This document shows positions 52,880 to 63,995 of a stretch of 64,000 nt of DNA, one piece after another. The notes below the pieces were generated by a model. The model searched no databases. It had not been told where the DNA came from and worked only from the letters and a program-made list of their open reading frames with translations. A program made the translations under genes and the position numbers. Position 1 is the stretch's first letter, and each line of letters opens with the position of its first letter. The DNA is from Polytrichum commune (lineage: Eukaryota; Streptophyta; Polytrichopsida; Polytrichales; Polytrichaceae): contig OX485806.1 of the NCBI GenBank assembly GCA_950295325.1, positions 2,420,001 to 2,484,000 of the forward strand. The letters are read 5' to 3'.

Positions 52880-54001
52880 GGGCCATTTCACACAATGGTT
52901 GAAAGTTGAGAGGCCGTCGATTTCCACCAATCACATTACAAGAAACCAGGAATTCGGCCTCTCGACCCTTCACACTGGAGGCCAAAGTCCAAAGGCCGTC
53001 GCTCTTTGAAATGTCTACATGGCAGTACTTTTTGACCAAAGCGATGGTCTCTCAAAGGAAGTTTGGGTTGGACATGAATGGAAATGCAAACTACGGTCGA
53101 AAGGTTGTTGATTTTTTTCATTAAAAAAATCCAAAAATTGACAATATCTTGGCTGTTATATTGGAGGAACTATTTTCTGCTGCAAATAAAGTGGGATGCT
53201 CCTTCTTCCTCCTTTAAACTTTGGGCTTGGCCTTTGGAGGCTTCACACTATGGCTGCCCAAGTCGAGAGGCCGTAGGAGTTCATGGCCAAAGGTTTGGAC
53301 TTCGAGCTTGGCCTTTGGAGGCTTCACATTATGCCCGACTAAAGGCTCCAATTCCTATATTTTATTGACTATCTTCAGCCGATTTCTTTGGATTGTCAAC
53401 AAAGTTTGGCCATTCAATCCCACGACCTCTCGACTTGAACAACCATAGTGTGATGCGGCCCATACTGCAACCCCTGTGATAAAAAGTCATGAACCGAAAT
53501 CCCAAAGTACATCCAAGGTACTAGATGTGTTGAGAGCATCCATTTGCGTTGCGACAAGTGAATAGCTGTTGGTTTGGACTTCGAGCTTGGCCTTTGGAAG
53601 CTTCACATTATGCCCAACCGAAGACTCCCATTCCTATATTTTATTGACTACCTTTAGCCCATTTCTTTGGACTGTCAACAAAGTTTGGCCATTCAATCCC
53701 ATGGCCTCTCGACTTGACCGGCCAGTGTGAAGCGGCCCTTACTACATCCCTTGTGGTAAATGTCATGAACCGAAATCCCAAAGTACATATAAGGTACTAG
53801 ATGTATTGAGAGCATCCATTTGTGTTGCAACATGTGAATAACTACCGGTTTGGACTTTGAGCTTGGCCTTTGGAGACTTCACACTATGCCCAGCCAAAGG
53901 CTCCCATTCCATTCCTATATTTTATTGACTATCTTCAGCCGATTTTGGCCATTCAATCCCACAAGCCTCTCGACTTGGACGGCCATAGTGTGAAGCGGCC
54001 C
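52880..54001. mobile_element. PIF/Harbinger-like MITE, family 2, expanded copy
   Basis: The left end GGGCCATTTCACACAATGG and right end CCATAGTGTGAAGCGGCCC are inverted, with TTA on both sides (52877-52879 and 54002-54004). Normal members are about 480 bp (see 58851-59328). This one is 1122 bp because its right end is triplicated. It carries the family marks GGCCGTCGATTTCCACCAAT, GAATTCGGCCTCTCGACCC and GCTTGGCCTTTGGAGGCTTC. No transposase. Confidence 0.85.
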
Positions 54002-54111
54002 TTACTGCATCCCCTGTGGTAAATGTCATGAACCAAAATCCCAAAGTACATCCAAGGTACTGGATGTATTGAGAGCATCCATTTGCGTTGCGACAGGTGA
54101 ATAACTGCCAG
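53292..54111 (+). repeat. three tandem units spanning a MITE end and its flank
   Basis: Units 53292-53570 (279 bp), 53571-53846 (276 bp) and 53847 to about 54111 each start at GGTTTGGACTT. Each contains the last ~170 bp of the MITE up to CGGCCC and then ~105 bp of outside sequence (CCCTGTGGTAAATGTCATG, AAATCCCAAAGTACATCCAA, AGAGCATCCATTTG). The duplicated block therefore crosses the boundary between the transposon and host DNA. The third unit lacks about 20 bp near 53943. Confidence 0.9.
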
Positions 54112-55468
54112 GTAAGGGAAAAGCAGATAAGTATGAGATGTCAGCCTGTGTAGGGCCAGTTGAATTCGTGCTTGGAGTCTATCCAACTTTCTGACGAGCG
54201 AGGGATTTGATCCTCTGACCTCATTCACTTTGATCTGCATCATTAAGTGGTAAGGCGTCGTGGCCAATGGGAGGTGGGTAGGAGACCGTCCCACCCCCCC
54301 ATGTTGACTCTATAATTATTAAGGGCCGGTTCACATGGGGTCCCAAGTCCCAAGTCTCGCTCATTAAGTTAGCGAGTCCCAACACGGAGGCGAAGTCCCA
54401 ACTTTTGAGTATTGATTGGTTGGTTTTAGGCAATTGTAGATTGTTGCATATGTGGCTACGACAAACATGTTTATTTAGTATATGTTGATGGAAATAACTT
54501 AATGATTTTCACACATTGGCTATATATAGTGGCATTTGTTTGGGGAAGGGTGGAGCACTCAAGTTTAGAAATCTTGCCTTTGACTCACGAGCGAAGCGAA
54601 CATACTTGCAAACATAGGACAAATCCAAAGGCTCTAGAGCTTACGAAATTTAGTTTGAGGGCAGTGTTGCGCTTCAACTTAGCCCCCTTTGACATGATTG
54701 TGATTGACACAAATTCAAGATTCACATTTAAGGTCAATCATGGAGGGGGAGTTGGTTGCACAATTGCCAAGAGAACCAAATTACCAAGAGAGTAGTTTAT
54801 CATAGGACTACATTGAGAACCAAATTACCAAGAGAGCTAAATTGTGGAGGGAGCAAATCGTCAAGAAAATGAGATTCATCTCACATTCAACCACATCCCA
54901 CACCATGCCAATAACATTCATAAGAGCAACCACAAATCACATCAAAATAGGCACAAGATAAAACATAAACAAGGGAGGGTTTGAGCTTCCATGTTTGGTT
55001 GAGGCAGTCGTGTGCAATCAGGGTATCAACCCTTGTATCCATCCCCCACAATCACACAAGTTCCAACAACTTTAATCATGACTAACACAAGACATGTGCT
55101 CACCACTCCCACTATAGTGAAGTGCGCAAATACAACTCCCCATCAAGGAACGAAAACTTGGCAAGTTGGAACCAGGGAGTAATCAACAAAGAGACTGGTC
55201 ATTGGTCACTACAATTACCACCACTAAGCACTAGCAACCAATGCACATTCATCTTGGGTGATGAAACCAAACACAAGGTTGCTACCAAAGGCAATGGCGG
55301 ACCAACAATATGTGACTGCTATGGCAATGAAGAGCTGAGGGAGGGGGGAAATGGACATGGGAGATCTCACAAGCGACAATGAGACTAAAATACTTTGGCA
55401 AGGGTGTTGTGTCACTGGCTACATGTAGTGGAGGATGGAAAATTAGAGAAGATGGGCATGGCCTCTAG
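54112..55468. other. intergenic DNA; one possible solo MITE end
   Basis: At 54319 TTAAGGGCCGGTTCACATGG resembles the GGGCC..TTCACA ends of the Harbinger-like families, but no partner was found, so it may be a fragment. The frames at 54502-54795 and 55122-55382 show no recognisable domain. Confidence 0.4.
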
Positions 55469-55681
55469 GTTATACCCCCGCCACACTGGGGGGTCCAGTT
55501 GGGGTCTAGCCAGCCCGGCCAGTGCCCCCCCCCCGGCAGCTCGGGCCGCCCATCCAGGGTGCTAGGGACAAGATCCCAAAGAGTCCCGGCTTATTGGTTG
55601 CATGGTTGGATGCTTTTTGGTCCCTCACTTGATTCCGGAACGGGGCTCTTTGGGACTCGGAAGTTATACCCCGGGGTATTA
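55469..55681. other. GC-rich island with internal inverted repeats
   Basis: TTATACCCCCG near the left faces GGGGTATTA at the right, and inside CCCAAAGAGTCCCGG (near 55575) faces CCGGAACGGGGCTCTTTGGG (near 55635). The block is much richer in G and C than its surroundings and includes a run of ten C. It could be a small transposon; no TSD was found. The open frames over it are low in confidence. Confidence 0.4.
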
Positions 55682-56231
55682 GTGGAGGGTGGCACTCATG
55701 GAGGATTGTGGCTCTAGACATGTGGAGGCCATAGTAATGATGGCCCTTGCCACTATGCAAACCTAGATAATTCAACACATGTTTTTCGTGGTCCCCAAAT
55801 TGTTTCACTATTTGGCCCCTTTCAACCTTAAAAAAAGGTTGCTCAAGACACTATTAAAATAAGGGATTGTTATATCAACTACAAATTGGTTGAATGATCA
55901 CATAGACGCATACACAAGCATTGGATAAGTTGTTTAATTTATTTAGTTGCCCAAGTTTATCAATTCACATAATTAACACCTTTTCTCTTTGTGTGTCATA
56001 TGAAAAAACAAACTTTGATAGGTCATATGACCGTGTGACGCATCTCTATGGTTGTTTCAACAAACCCCTTAAGACATGGTTTATATTCATTAAAATCAAA
56101 TATTGATTATTTTATGCAAAAATATTCACGGGATTTCAGTTGCAAGTGCATATGCATGAATGTTGACCATGGTCAAGTGGCATCTCATTAGTTGGCATCT
56201 CATTGTTGCCTATATTCAAACATGAAGGTTT

Positions 56232-56669
56232 TCCCCCTCCAAAGGCCAAGCCCAAAGTCCAAACCTTTGGCCATGAACTCCCACGGCCTCTCGACTTGGA
56301 TAGCCATCGTGTGAAGCCTCCAAAGGCCAATCCCAAAGTCCAAAGAAAGAAGGAGCATCCCACTTTATTCCTTGCCCAAAACAACCCCTCCAATCTAACA
56401 GCCAAGATCTTGTCAACATTTGATTGATTTATTTATTTTAAGAATTTTTTTTGACAGCCGTTCGACCATAGTTTGGGTTTCCATCCCCATTTCTTTGAGA
56501 GTCCGTCGCCTTGGTCAAAACGTACTTTGATATAGGCATTGTAAATTACGATGGCCTTTGGACTGTGGCCTCCAGTGTGAAGGGTCGAGAGGCCGAATTC
56601 TTGGTTTCTTGCAATCTACCAATGGAAATTGACGGCCTCTCAACCTTTGGCCATAGTGTGAAGCGGCCC
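56232..56669 (-). mobile_element. PIF/Harbinger-like MITE, family 2, inverted and truncated copy
   Basis: Reads as the reverse complement of the copies at 52880 and 58851: TCCAAAGGCCAAGCCCAAAG, then GGCCTCTCGACTTGGA, AGGAGCATCCCACTTTATTC, GGCCGAATTCTTGGTTTCTT, and ends CCATAGTGTGAAGCGGCC. The left side stops within the family sequence, before the expected GGGCC end, so it is truncated. Confidence 0.8.
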
Positions 56670-58113
56670 CAAGAGTAGGTAGGCCACTACAAAGAAGTGT
56701 GGTCCAAATGCTAAGCTTTCAACACTTGGCAATACCATGCTACTAAGGGCATGGCCTATGCTTGTCCGCACCTGTAGTTGCAACTGAAGTGTGGGGATAG
56801 AAGTCTCAAGTGCCATGGCAAAAAGAAGATGCCGTAAGATAACAAAATGCCGAGAGCAAAAGTACTCACATAATTCGTGTATGGATCATGGTACTAAAGT
56901 ATACGGACCTATAACGGACACTTCTAACTTCACATGCACTTTTGGTTGCCTCATTCGGTTAGTAATTGTGGAACATGAAGGTTGTCATTTCAAGTGTTGA
57001 AATCGGAGTTGAGATGGAAAAGTTGTAAGAAGTTAAAGTGAAGATTTTTTTTAATTTTTTTCTTGGCAATCACGCATGTTAATTATTGATCCTATGATTG
57101 ATGCTCTTATTTTCACCACAATAGTTCAATCTTAATGTAACACGTGTCTTTTTGGTGTATGATTTTAATATTTTGTCATATACCACTCAAATAAAGGAGT
57201 ATGCAACGTAGCAGTGTTTGTGGGACGATTCAACCATATACCCCTATAAGGAGAAGATTTTTACTAGACCCCCTAACATGGCTGCCATGATGACCACGTT
57301 AGAGGTTGGTACTTGCTTCAAACTGGAGATAACATGAATGATAGCTTATTATGTCTGCCAATATTTAGGTACAAAACTTACTTATCAATATTAACATAGA
57401 AAGGATATAAGTTTTTTGATAAAAAAATAATATTGAATACACATAACTTAGTAGATAACACTACTCAATGTTGCCCCAATAGTATGTGGGCAAAGGAATC
57501 AATGTTCCATTGTCATCCTATTATTTGTAAGATGCCTTTTTTTTTGGGTGTACTTAGGTTGAGTACTGTACCAAAGGCAAGGCCATGACACCAACAATTG
57601 TGGATGTAGAGTCAAAGGTCTACTGGCTAGAATGACAACTCTGATGTTGTCATTCATGTAAATTATGGTGTTGCTTCATTTTCAAGTTGTGATAGGTCTA
57701 CTGGCTCTCCATGATCCCTCGTTCATGGTGAGCATGCTCATAGGGTGAGGTGGCCTAGCAACTACATTGTTTATGGTAATTAGTGTCAAATACTATTAAG
57801 AGTTATGGAATGCTATACTCTTTTGCTACAAATGTAAGTTTTTACCAAGTAAAGTTATTCACGTTGTATAATGTCCATACAACCTATCTAACCTTTGTTG
57901 CGTGAAAAAATCAAAATTTGTAGTAAGAAGTTAGAGTATTGCATAATTTCATTTAGCAAGTGGCATTAAATATCACAAATGTTGTACCAACCATGTAGAT
58001 ATCAATTAAAAGTCTTTACTAGACCTTGGCTTGGCTTGGCTTCGCAGAGACCCTCTCTTAATTCTCGGCTCTCAAAATTCAGCAAGGGTGCAACATAGGG
58101 TTGCTTAATAATC

Positions 58114-58119
<6 letters not shown>
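56670..58119. other. intergenic DNA, no gene seen
   Basis: No domain, RNA or intact element was recognised. Confidence 0.45.

Positions 58120-58155
<36 letters not shown>
58120..58155. repeat. (GA)n microsatellite
   Basis: About 18 uninterrupted GA dinucleotides. Confidence 0.9.
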
Positions 58156-58160
<5 letters not shown>

Positions 58161-58200
58161 ATGGGATCAGCATGATTGAAATGCCCGTTCGACCCACCCT

Positions 58201-58229
58201 TGATATTATGTCCACTGGACATAATATCA
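58201..58229. repeat. perfect 13-bp hairpin
   Basis: TGATATTATGTCC and GGACATAATATCA are exact complements separated by ACT. It lies 46 bp after the GA run. It could be a transposon trace or a cruciform-forming site. Confidence 0.85.
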
Positions 58230-58274
58230 GTGGTGCCGCTTAATAATCATATGTAGTCGTTATACACTTCTACA

Positions 58275-58389
58275 TAACATTATTCATATCCATAACAATG
58301 TTATGTGGGACTAACACTATTCCATTCCCATATTCAATATGAATGTGGGGAATATTCATGGAATATTGTTATGGATCTGAATAATGTTA
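58275..58389. repeat. 25-bp fold-back repeat, 115 bp overall
   Basis: The arms TAACATTATTCATATCCATA and TATGGATCTGAATAATGTTA, each continued by five further paired bases, match at 24 of 25 positions. The loop carries a second imperfect inversion (ATTCCAT..CCCATATTC against GAATGTGGGGAATATTC and ATGGAAT). It resembles a tiny fold-back MITE; no TSD was identified. Confidence 0.7.
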
Positions 58390-58850
58390 AGCTAATGTGA
58401 TTGATAATAATTTGTCATAAGTTATGAAATAATAATGGTTAATCATCAATTGGGATTGGTTTCCTAACACCAACCCAAAAGGTATTAATAAAAACATGCC
58501 CCCCTTAGATTGGTTGGTTGTTGTTTCATTACAAATCAAGCTCACTAAATTTAGTTGGGATTTATGACCCCAATTTCAAGGTTATATTTTATTGAAATAA
58601 CAATACCCGGACTCTATAATAGTAATCAACGTTTTCATCTCATCCCCTCCCCGGGTTCGCCCTTAGACCCCCTCAGTAGAGGTGTTGTGAACATTCATTC
58701 ACCCTTGGTGATAAAGGTTGATAGTGAACCAGGAAAGAAGGCACATGATAATGCTTTCCAAGTCAGCATGGAAGGGGAAAGGGTAGGTCCAATGAGAAAG
58801 CTCCACCTGTTCTACTCTGCGTTAGATGTGCTTGCCTAGTGCATGCCTAA
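58390..58850. other. intergenic DNA with an unrecognised open frame
   Basis: The frame 58555-58839 (plus, 94 codons) has no resemblance to a family I know and ends at the left edge of the MITE. Nothing else seen. Confidence 0.35.
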
Positions 58851-59328
58851 GGAGCACTTCACATTATGGCCGAATGTCGAGAGGCTGTCGATTTCCACCA
58901 ATCATATTGCAAGAAACCCAGAGTTCGGTCTCTCGACCCTTCACACTAAGTCCAGAGGCCGTCGCAATTTAAAATGCTTACTAATTGAAGAAGGCAATGG
59001 ACTCTTGAAGGAAGTTTGGGTCGGATGGGAATGGAAACTCAAACTATGGTCGAGAGGCCGTTGGTTTTTTTTCATTAAAAGATTAATCATTGACAAGATC
59101 TTGGCCGTTAGATGAGAGGGGTTGTTTTGGGCAAGGAATGAAGTGGGATGCTCCTTTGCATTTGGACTTTGGGCTTGGCCTTTGGAGGCTTCTCACTATG
59201 CCTGGCCGAAGGCTTCAATTCTTATATTTTGTTGGCTATTTTCAGCCCATTTCTTTGGACTCTCAACAAAGTTTGGCCACTCAATCCCACGGCCTCTTGA
59301 CTTCGACGGCCATAGTGTGAAGCAGCCT
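58851..59328 (+). mobile_element. PIF/Harbinger-like MITE, family 2, normal-length copy
   Basis: 478 bp. The left end GGAGCACTTCACATTATGG and the right end CCATAGTGTGAAGCAGCC(T) are inverted, with TAA on both sides (58848-58850 and 59329-59331). Inside are AGGCTGTCGATTTCCACCAA, GGTCTCTCGACCCTTCACAC, GGGATGCTCCTTTGCATTTG and GGGCTTGGCCTTTGGAGGCT, all shared with the copies at 52880 and 56232. Confidence 0.88.
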
Positions 59329-59331
59329 TAA

Positions 59332-61089
59332 GTACTTGGGTTTGGCTATAATGCATGAAGATGTAGCACCAAGTGTTGTATTACACCCTCTCCAATTGTG
59401 ACCCGTGGTTGTGAGGCAAAAAATGTGGGTTGATGTTGAATAGTGTGGAGAACATTAAACACAATGTTAGGGTATTGGATGTGTGTGTTGCATCTCAACA
59501 TTCACCGAGGTTTTCGCGAACCATAGCTAGGACATTATGTAAGAAAGGTGATCAAACATTGAGTTTCATTTCAAAGAATCAAATCAATCTAATGAAACCT
59601 ACATTGATATCTCCAATTATGTTTCTCCATGCTATTTTATCAACATTCCACACCGTTTTTAGTTCTTATGATCATAGTAACAAAATACATGAGGACCAAA
59701 GTATGGTAAATTGAACGAGAAAAATGGTATGTCCTTCAACTGTGATTCTCTCTTCATATATAGTAAGGGAAGTAGGCTCAATATTATACAAAATGTCATT
59801 ATGAGACCGTCAAGGCCTCCAATGGGTTTGAACCAAATATAGCACAATTTTTGTGCCTTGTCAGTGTAATGGAGAGTACGTATGAAGTAGATCCTAAACC
59901 GAGTGATGGATTTGAGCTAAAACCTACTTATTTCAAAAGTTGTTATGAACTTGTGTATTAATTGAAGTATTTGACAAGATCACATTGTATGTTAGCTTGC
60001 CACAAATTTTGAACTAAAATACATTTTTCTTGAGGTCTACTTCACTTTCTCTTTTTTTAAACTAAAAATTATGGAAGTAGACTCTACACACTTTTGAAAC
60101 TACTTTATGGATGTGAATCATGCGGTTTGCAAAAATATTTTTGAAAACATCATGATTCACCTATTAGCAACCTTAATATGAATCATTGTTGTTTTTTTGA
60201 GTTATATAACTAGGAAATGTGGCTACATGCCCTTCTAAATTGACAGGTTTATTTTTGTTCACTTTACTGTGCTTTGACCCATGAATTCGCTCTTTTATTT
60301 TTATTCAAATTAATATTAATATTAATTTGACATTTAAGTAAATCTGGACAAACCACTTGTCTAAAATTTAATAAGGGATGTGCACTTTATGGGGACAAGA
60401 ACTTCAAACGAAAACAACAAAAGCAATAACACAACAACCACAACTTCAAATAATTGTATTCCATGTTTGCCAACTGCCACATTTGTGTAGTTTTGTGATC
60501 TAGTGTACATCATATTGGCAGTTGAAATTGTCCAAAATTTATGCATAAATTTAAATATACTTAAATCCTAGTTTAAAGTCGAGATGACAATACATGTAAA
60601 CTACTTCATAAGAGGTGTCAATAGACAAATCACCACAAGTGACATAAAACACCATATGACACTAACTACAACATTTAGAGCAATGAACCCACCTTGCAAA
60701 ACATTAGCAAGATGGGTGGCATGCTTGGGTGGGCCAGGGAATCAACAAGCCCAGATGCCCGCATCTGTGCGATTTACCCCGCGTAGTGTGATTCTGTCAA
60801 CATGACACGCTGACGCACAACTCGGGCGAGCCAACCCGTACACTGGGTCCTTGGAGGCAAGGGTTTAGGCATCCAACAAGGAACGAGTGTATGGGTTGGT
60901 TCGCCCTAATCCTGACACACATGGGTAAAGTTGACTGGAGATGACTGTGAGGTTCATGTCTAGGTGATTGTTGGCATAGGGTTTGCCCACGAGTTAAATG
61001 GTCAAATTCTACCAACTTGCACCTGGTCTCATGACCTTATATGTCCCCTATGCATGGTTTGAGGGTTGCCCATAAGTTAAATGGTCAAG
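59332..61089. other. intergenic DNA with repeat fragments
   Basis: About 59625-59695 is a diverged copy of 27215-27285. About 60570-60690 matches part of the CACTA-like element near 19250-19310, sharing ACACCATATGACACTAA. No gene was recognised. The 60797-61015 minus-strand frame has no known domain. Confidence 0.4.
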
Positions 61090-61416
61090 CACTACACTAA
61101 ATAGGATATTTAGTGTTTGATACACTAAATATGAACGCATACACTAAATGTCAATAACCTTATGAAAGTAAGTAACACTAAATGCAAACTCAAACACTAA
61201 ACATCGACTATGGTAATACGTGGAAGTTACATATTTGAATTTAGTGTTAGTAAGGATATTAAAAAAGGATATAATAAAGGAGGTGGCAGTAGGGAAGGTA
61301 GCGGCACATTTATGTCTAACACTAATTGTCAAGGAATTGAAAATTAGTGTTGAGCAAGGTAGGGTGATAACAACACTAAACATAATCAAACACTAAATAT
61401 CCTATTTAGTGTACTG
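61090..61416. mobile_element. 327-bp CACTA-type MITE
   Basis: CACTACACTAAATAGGATAT continues to TTTAGTGTTTGAT at the left; ATCAAACACTAAATATCC and TATTTAGTGTACTG close it at the right. The inverted repeat is about 33 bp with few mismatches. ACACTAA or its complement occurs about ten times inside. The CACTA terminus and internal repeats fit En/Spm-type non-autonomous elements. The 3-bp TSD is not evident. Confidence 0.7.
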
Positions 61417-61539
61417 GCTATGGCTGGACTTAGGATCTTATATTACTCCCATGCAGGTTTTGAGTGAATTTCCCAATGCAAGTTACTCCAACACTCCAAG
61501 TGAGACTTACAATGGGTTATGTTAGGGCATGGAAGCCCA

Positions 61540-62215
61540 AATGTAATGTTGACTAATGTTATATGCTTTTTTAATTTTATTATTGCCCTGCTGACTAATG
61601 TTATGTGCTTTGCTAACTAATGTTATGACTAATGCCAAGCCCTGCTGACTAAGGGCCACTTCACACACGAGACTGAGAGTCCGTGACCATTGCACTTCAA
61701 GCACTCTCATTGGTGGAAAAGGCGGAGCCGGTCCAAGTTCACTTCACACTACGCTTGAGGGACCAACGGAGTATGTGAATGCAAGATGGATGTAAAGTCT
61801 ACATGGATTCCTACATGGTATCAAATGGACCATGTTTCATGGTCACTTGGATTATTTTCAAAAACCACCTCTTGGAGGTAGGCCTAACACAAAATTGGGA
61901 GACCAAGGCACTCTGAACGTACACAACCGTTGGTTTACTCTATTTTATCATGTGTGAGGACATGCATGAATAGAAATTCATTGAAATAGCATTTGGTTGA
62001 GGGCCCGGTCACGTATGACTTCACACTACACTTGAGGATCTGTGACCACACTACATGATTGTGAGGTGTGTTGGGACGGTCTTGGGACACTTTCTTTTGG
62101 GCTCTCACAATTTCATGGTCACGGCTCTTGGCTCGTGGGTGAAGTGGCCCTAATGTTATGTGCTTTTTATTCCCTATTATTTAGGGTATGCTGACTAATG
62201 TTATGTGCTTTTTGG
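61540..62215. repeat. short direct repeats split by a MITE
   Basis: TGACTAATGTTATGTGCTTT or close variants occur near 61551, 61590, 61614 and 62191. Another copy is cut in two, TGACTAA at 61646-61652 and TAATGTTATGTGCTTTTT from 62151, by the MITE at 61653-62150. Confidence 0.75.
61653..62150. mobile_element. PIF/Harbinger-like MITE, family 1, copy C
   Basis: 498 bp with ends GGGCCACTTCACACACGAGA and CTCGTGGGTGAAGTGGCCC and an exact TAA TSD (61650-61652 and 62151-62153). It is very close to copy B at 43901-44401 over its whole length, with only scattered changes, so both likely come from one recent burst. No transposase. Confidence 0.93.
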
Positions 62216-62399
62216 TTGCCTATTTGTCTTACCTTTGCACCGTCATTCTCTGGCTCTGCTGACATGGATGGGTCAACTATCTACCTACTACCTACTACCG
62301 CCTTCTTTATCCACTAGGTACCTAGTCGTGGATAAGAGCGCCAGGGTTTCCTACCGCCTCATCGAACCTTTACCTACCTACTAGACTACCTAACTAGAG

Positions 62400-63119
62400 T
62401 TACTTCTACACTTTACCATGGTTAACGCCATAGCCATCCCAAGGTTTCGGAGTCCTCTTCTTTTCTCCATCCCTTCCTTGCGGTGAAGAACTTAACAATG
62501 CGCGACGCCACTCTTTCGTGTCTGTAATCGTTTGATCTGATATCTCTCCTGTTATCCTGACGCCGAGCGCCTCGATTGAAGACAAGCTTCGAGGGAAACT
62601 GTGGTCTGTGGAGTCTTGAAGGAGTTTTTAGAGCATTTTGCCTCGAATATTGCAGGTTTGGAGCTAGTGGTGGCCACGGGACTGCTGCTTGTGCAATCCG
62701 TAGGATTTCTTGAGCTTCGATTTGAGATAATTCTTGTGAGTTCAGTAGCGGGCGAGAGAAGTGCCTTCTTGATATGCTGGTTTGGTAATTTGTTGTTTGA
62801 GGAAACGAGGGCACCGGTCATTTTGGACGCGAGGGAATGTTCTTGACATTTTCTAGCGAACGAAAGAGCGGGCGCAGTAGGTATTGCGTTGGCTGGTAAT
62901 CTTGTAAGCTTTTGAAGAGGCCTCTGAGGGTGTAATTAGTTTTGGATCTTCTTTCCCGGTAGACAGGGCGGTTGATGCTTCGGAGATGGAAGTAGGAAAA
63001 TGATTCAATATCGTTTTCCCCGAATCTTTGCAATTATACGTGCTGATTTTTATTTCTTTGTCACAGATTGCTATCTTCGAAGGATATTTGAATTTTATCG
63101 TAGAAAGAAGTGAGGAAGT
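62400..63119 (+). promoter_or_regulatory. upstream region of the right-edge gene
   Basis: More GC-balanced than the flanking intergenic DNA and free of recognised transposons. It probably holds the promoter, leader and possibly a leader intron of the gene starting at 63120, but no TATA box or splice pair was assigned with confidence. Frames on the minus strand (62422-62814) lack known domains. Confidence 0.4.
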
Positions 63120-63313
63120 ATGGCTGTTTTGAGCGCCAGTGCTGTCGTCTCGACAGCCCCCGGATGCTTCCAGAACGAGGTGTCTTCTCAGGGTGCCGAC
63201 GGTCTGTCTTGCAGAGCTGGACCGTGCTCAGCCTCTTTGCGGAGGAACACAAACGATACCTCGAAGAAGTCGTCCGTACATGCGACATGTCAAAGACTCA
63301 ACAGACTCTCAAG
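63120..63313 (+). CDS. first coding exon of a probable plastid-targeted protein (partial)
   Basis: The ATG at 63120 opens a 64-codon exon plus two bases, ending at a good donor (CAAG|GTGAGG at 63313/63314). The peptide begins MAVLSASAVVSTAPG, is rich in Ser, Ala, Thr and Arg, has few acidic residues and includes CSASLRRNTNDTSKKSS and CQRLNRLSR. This is the composition of a chloroplast transit peptide: Met-Ala start, hydroxylated, net positive. The mature protein lies in later exons, mostly beyond the window, so its function is unknown. A mitochondrial target is possible but less likely. Confidence 0.6.
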
Positions 63314-63907
63314 GTGAGGCTCGTTCATCTGGTTACAGTGGAATGTACTATGTGTGTTCCTCCAGCCGGTTCTACTCAATTGCATGTTCAGAGGAATCTT
63401 CATTGAAGGATTCCGTGGTTCTCTTTTGGAGCAATTTTTGGGTGCTATGAATCGAGCATAGGCGATTACAGTATGCATCTTGCATAAAGAGGATACGGAT
63501 AGTTTAGTCTGGAGTATTGCGCAGGATGGATCGCCGTATGTCTTTTTAGAATTATTGTAGCCGCTGCTTGCAAACAGGGGGCACGATATTCTGTAAAATG
63601 AACTATCCTGTCCAACATGAATGCCTGTCTGTCACGTCTTATATGTTCCTAAGGACACTGACACTGACATGTCATTTGGAATACGTTTACTTATAATTTT
63701 GTAGAGTATTTCATCACCCGAACTTCCTTCTAGAATTCCTGGTCTTATGTTGAGGACCCGGCTGGGGATCTGGTTTTACGTGGAGTTCTGGTAGAGCTGT
63801 GAATGATGAGCAAAGCAATGAGGGGAACTTTTGATAGAGTTGTGCATCACCTGATTAGTAACAATTGGCAGCAGTAGTTCTGCTCTTCGGAAGGCAATGT
63901 ACCATAG

Positions 63908-63995
63908 AAATCTATTATATTGCAAGGAGTTACTGTCGTAAAGGCTGAAATTGTCTCTCTTGAAGACGACAAGACGTGGAGGCTTATTTTTTCCT
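63908..63995 (+). CDS. candidate later exon of the right-edge gene
   Basis: Between an acceptor (CCATAG) and a donor (GTAAG at 63996) one frame reads KSIILQGVTVVKAEIVSL followed by EDDKTWRLIFS. The string looks like real protein and 'TWRLIFS' recalls the start of plastid lipid-associated (fibrillin) domains, but that is a weak hint. Its phase (0 at the acceptor) does not fit the phase-2 end of exon 1, so at least one further exon is needed between them. A possible exon lies near 63708-63770. Confidence 0.3.

Noticed and set aside
55499-55808. Overlapping frames in the GC-rich island
   Set aside because: Frames on both strands with repeats and a poly-C run; composition explains them.
62422-62814. 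130-codon minus-strand frame upstream of the right-edge gene
   Set aside because: No recognisable domain and antisense to the probable leader; likely a chance frame.
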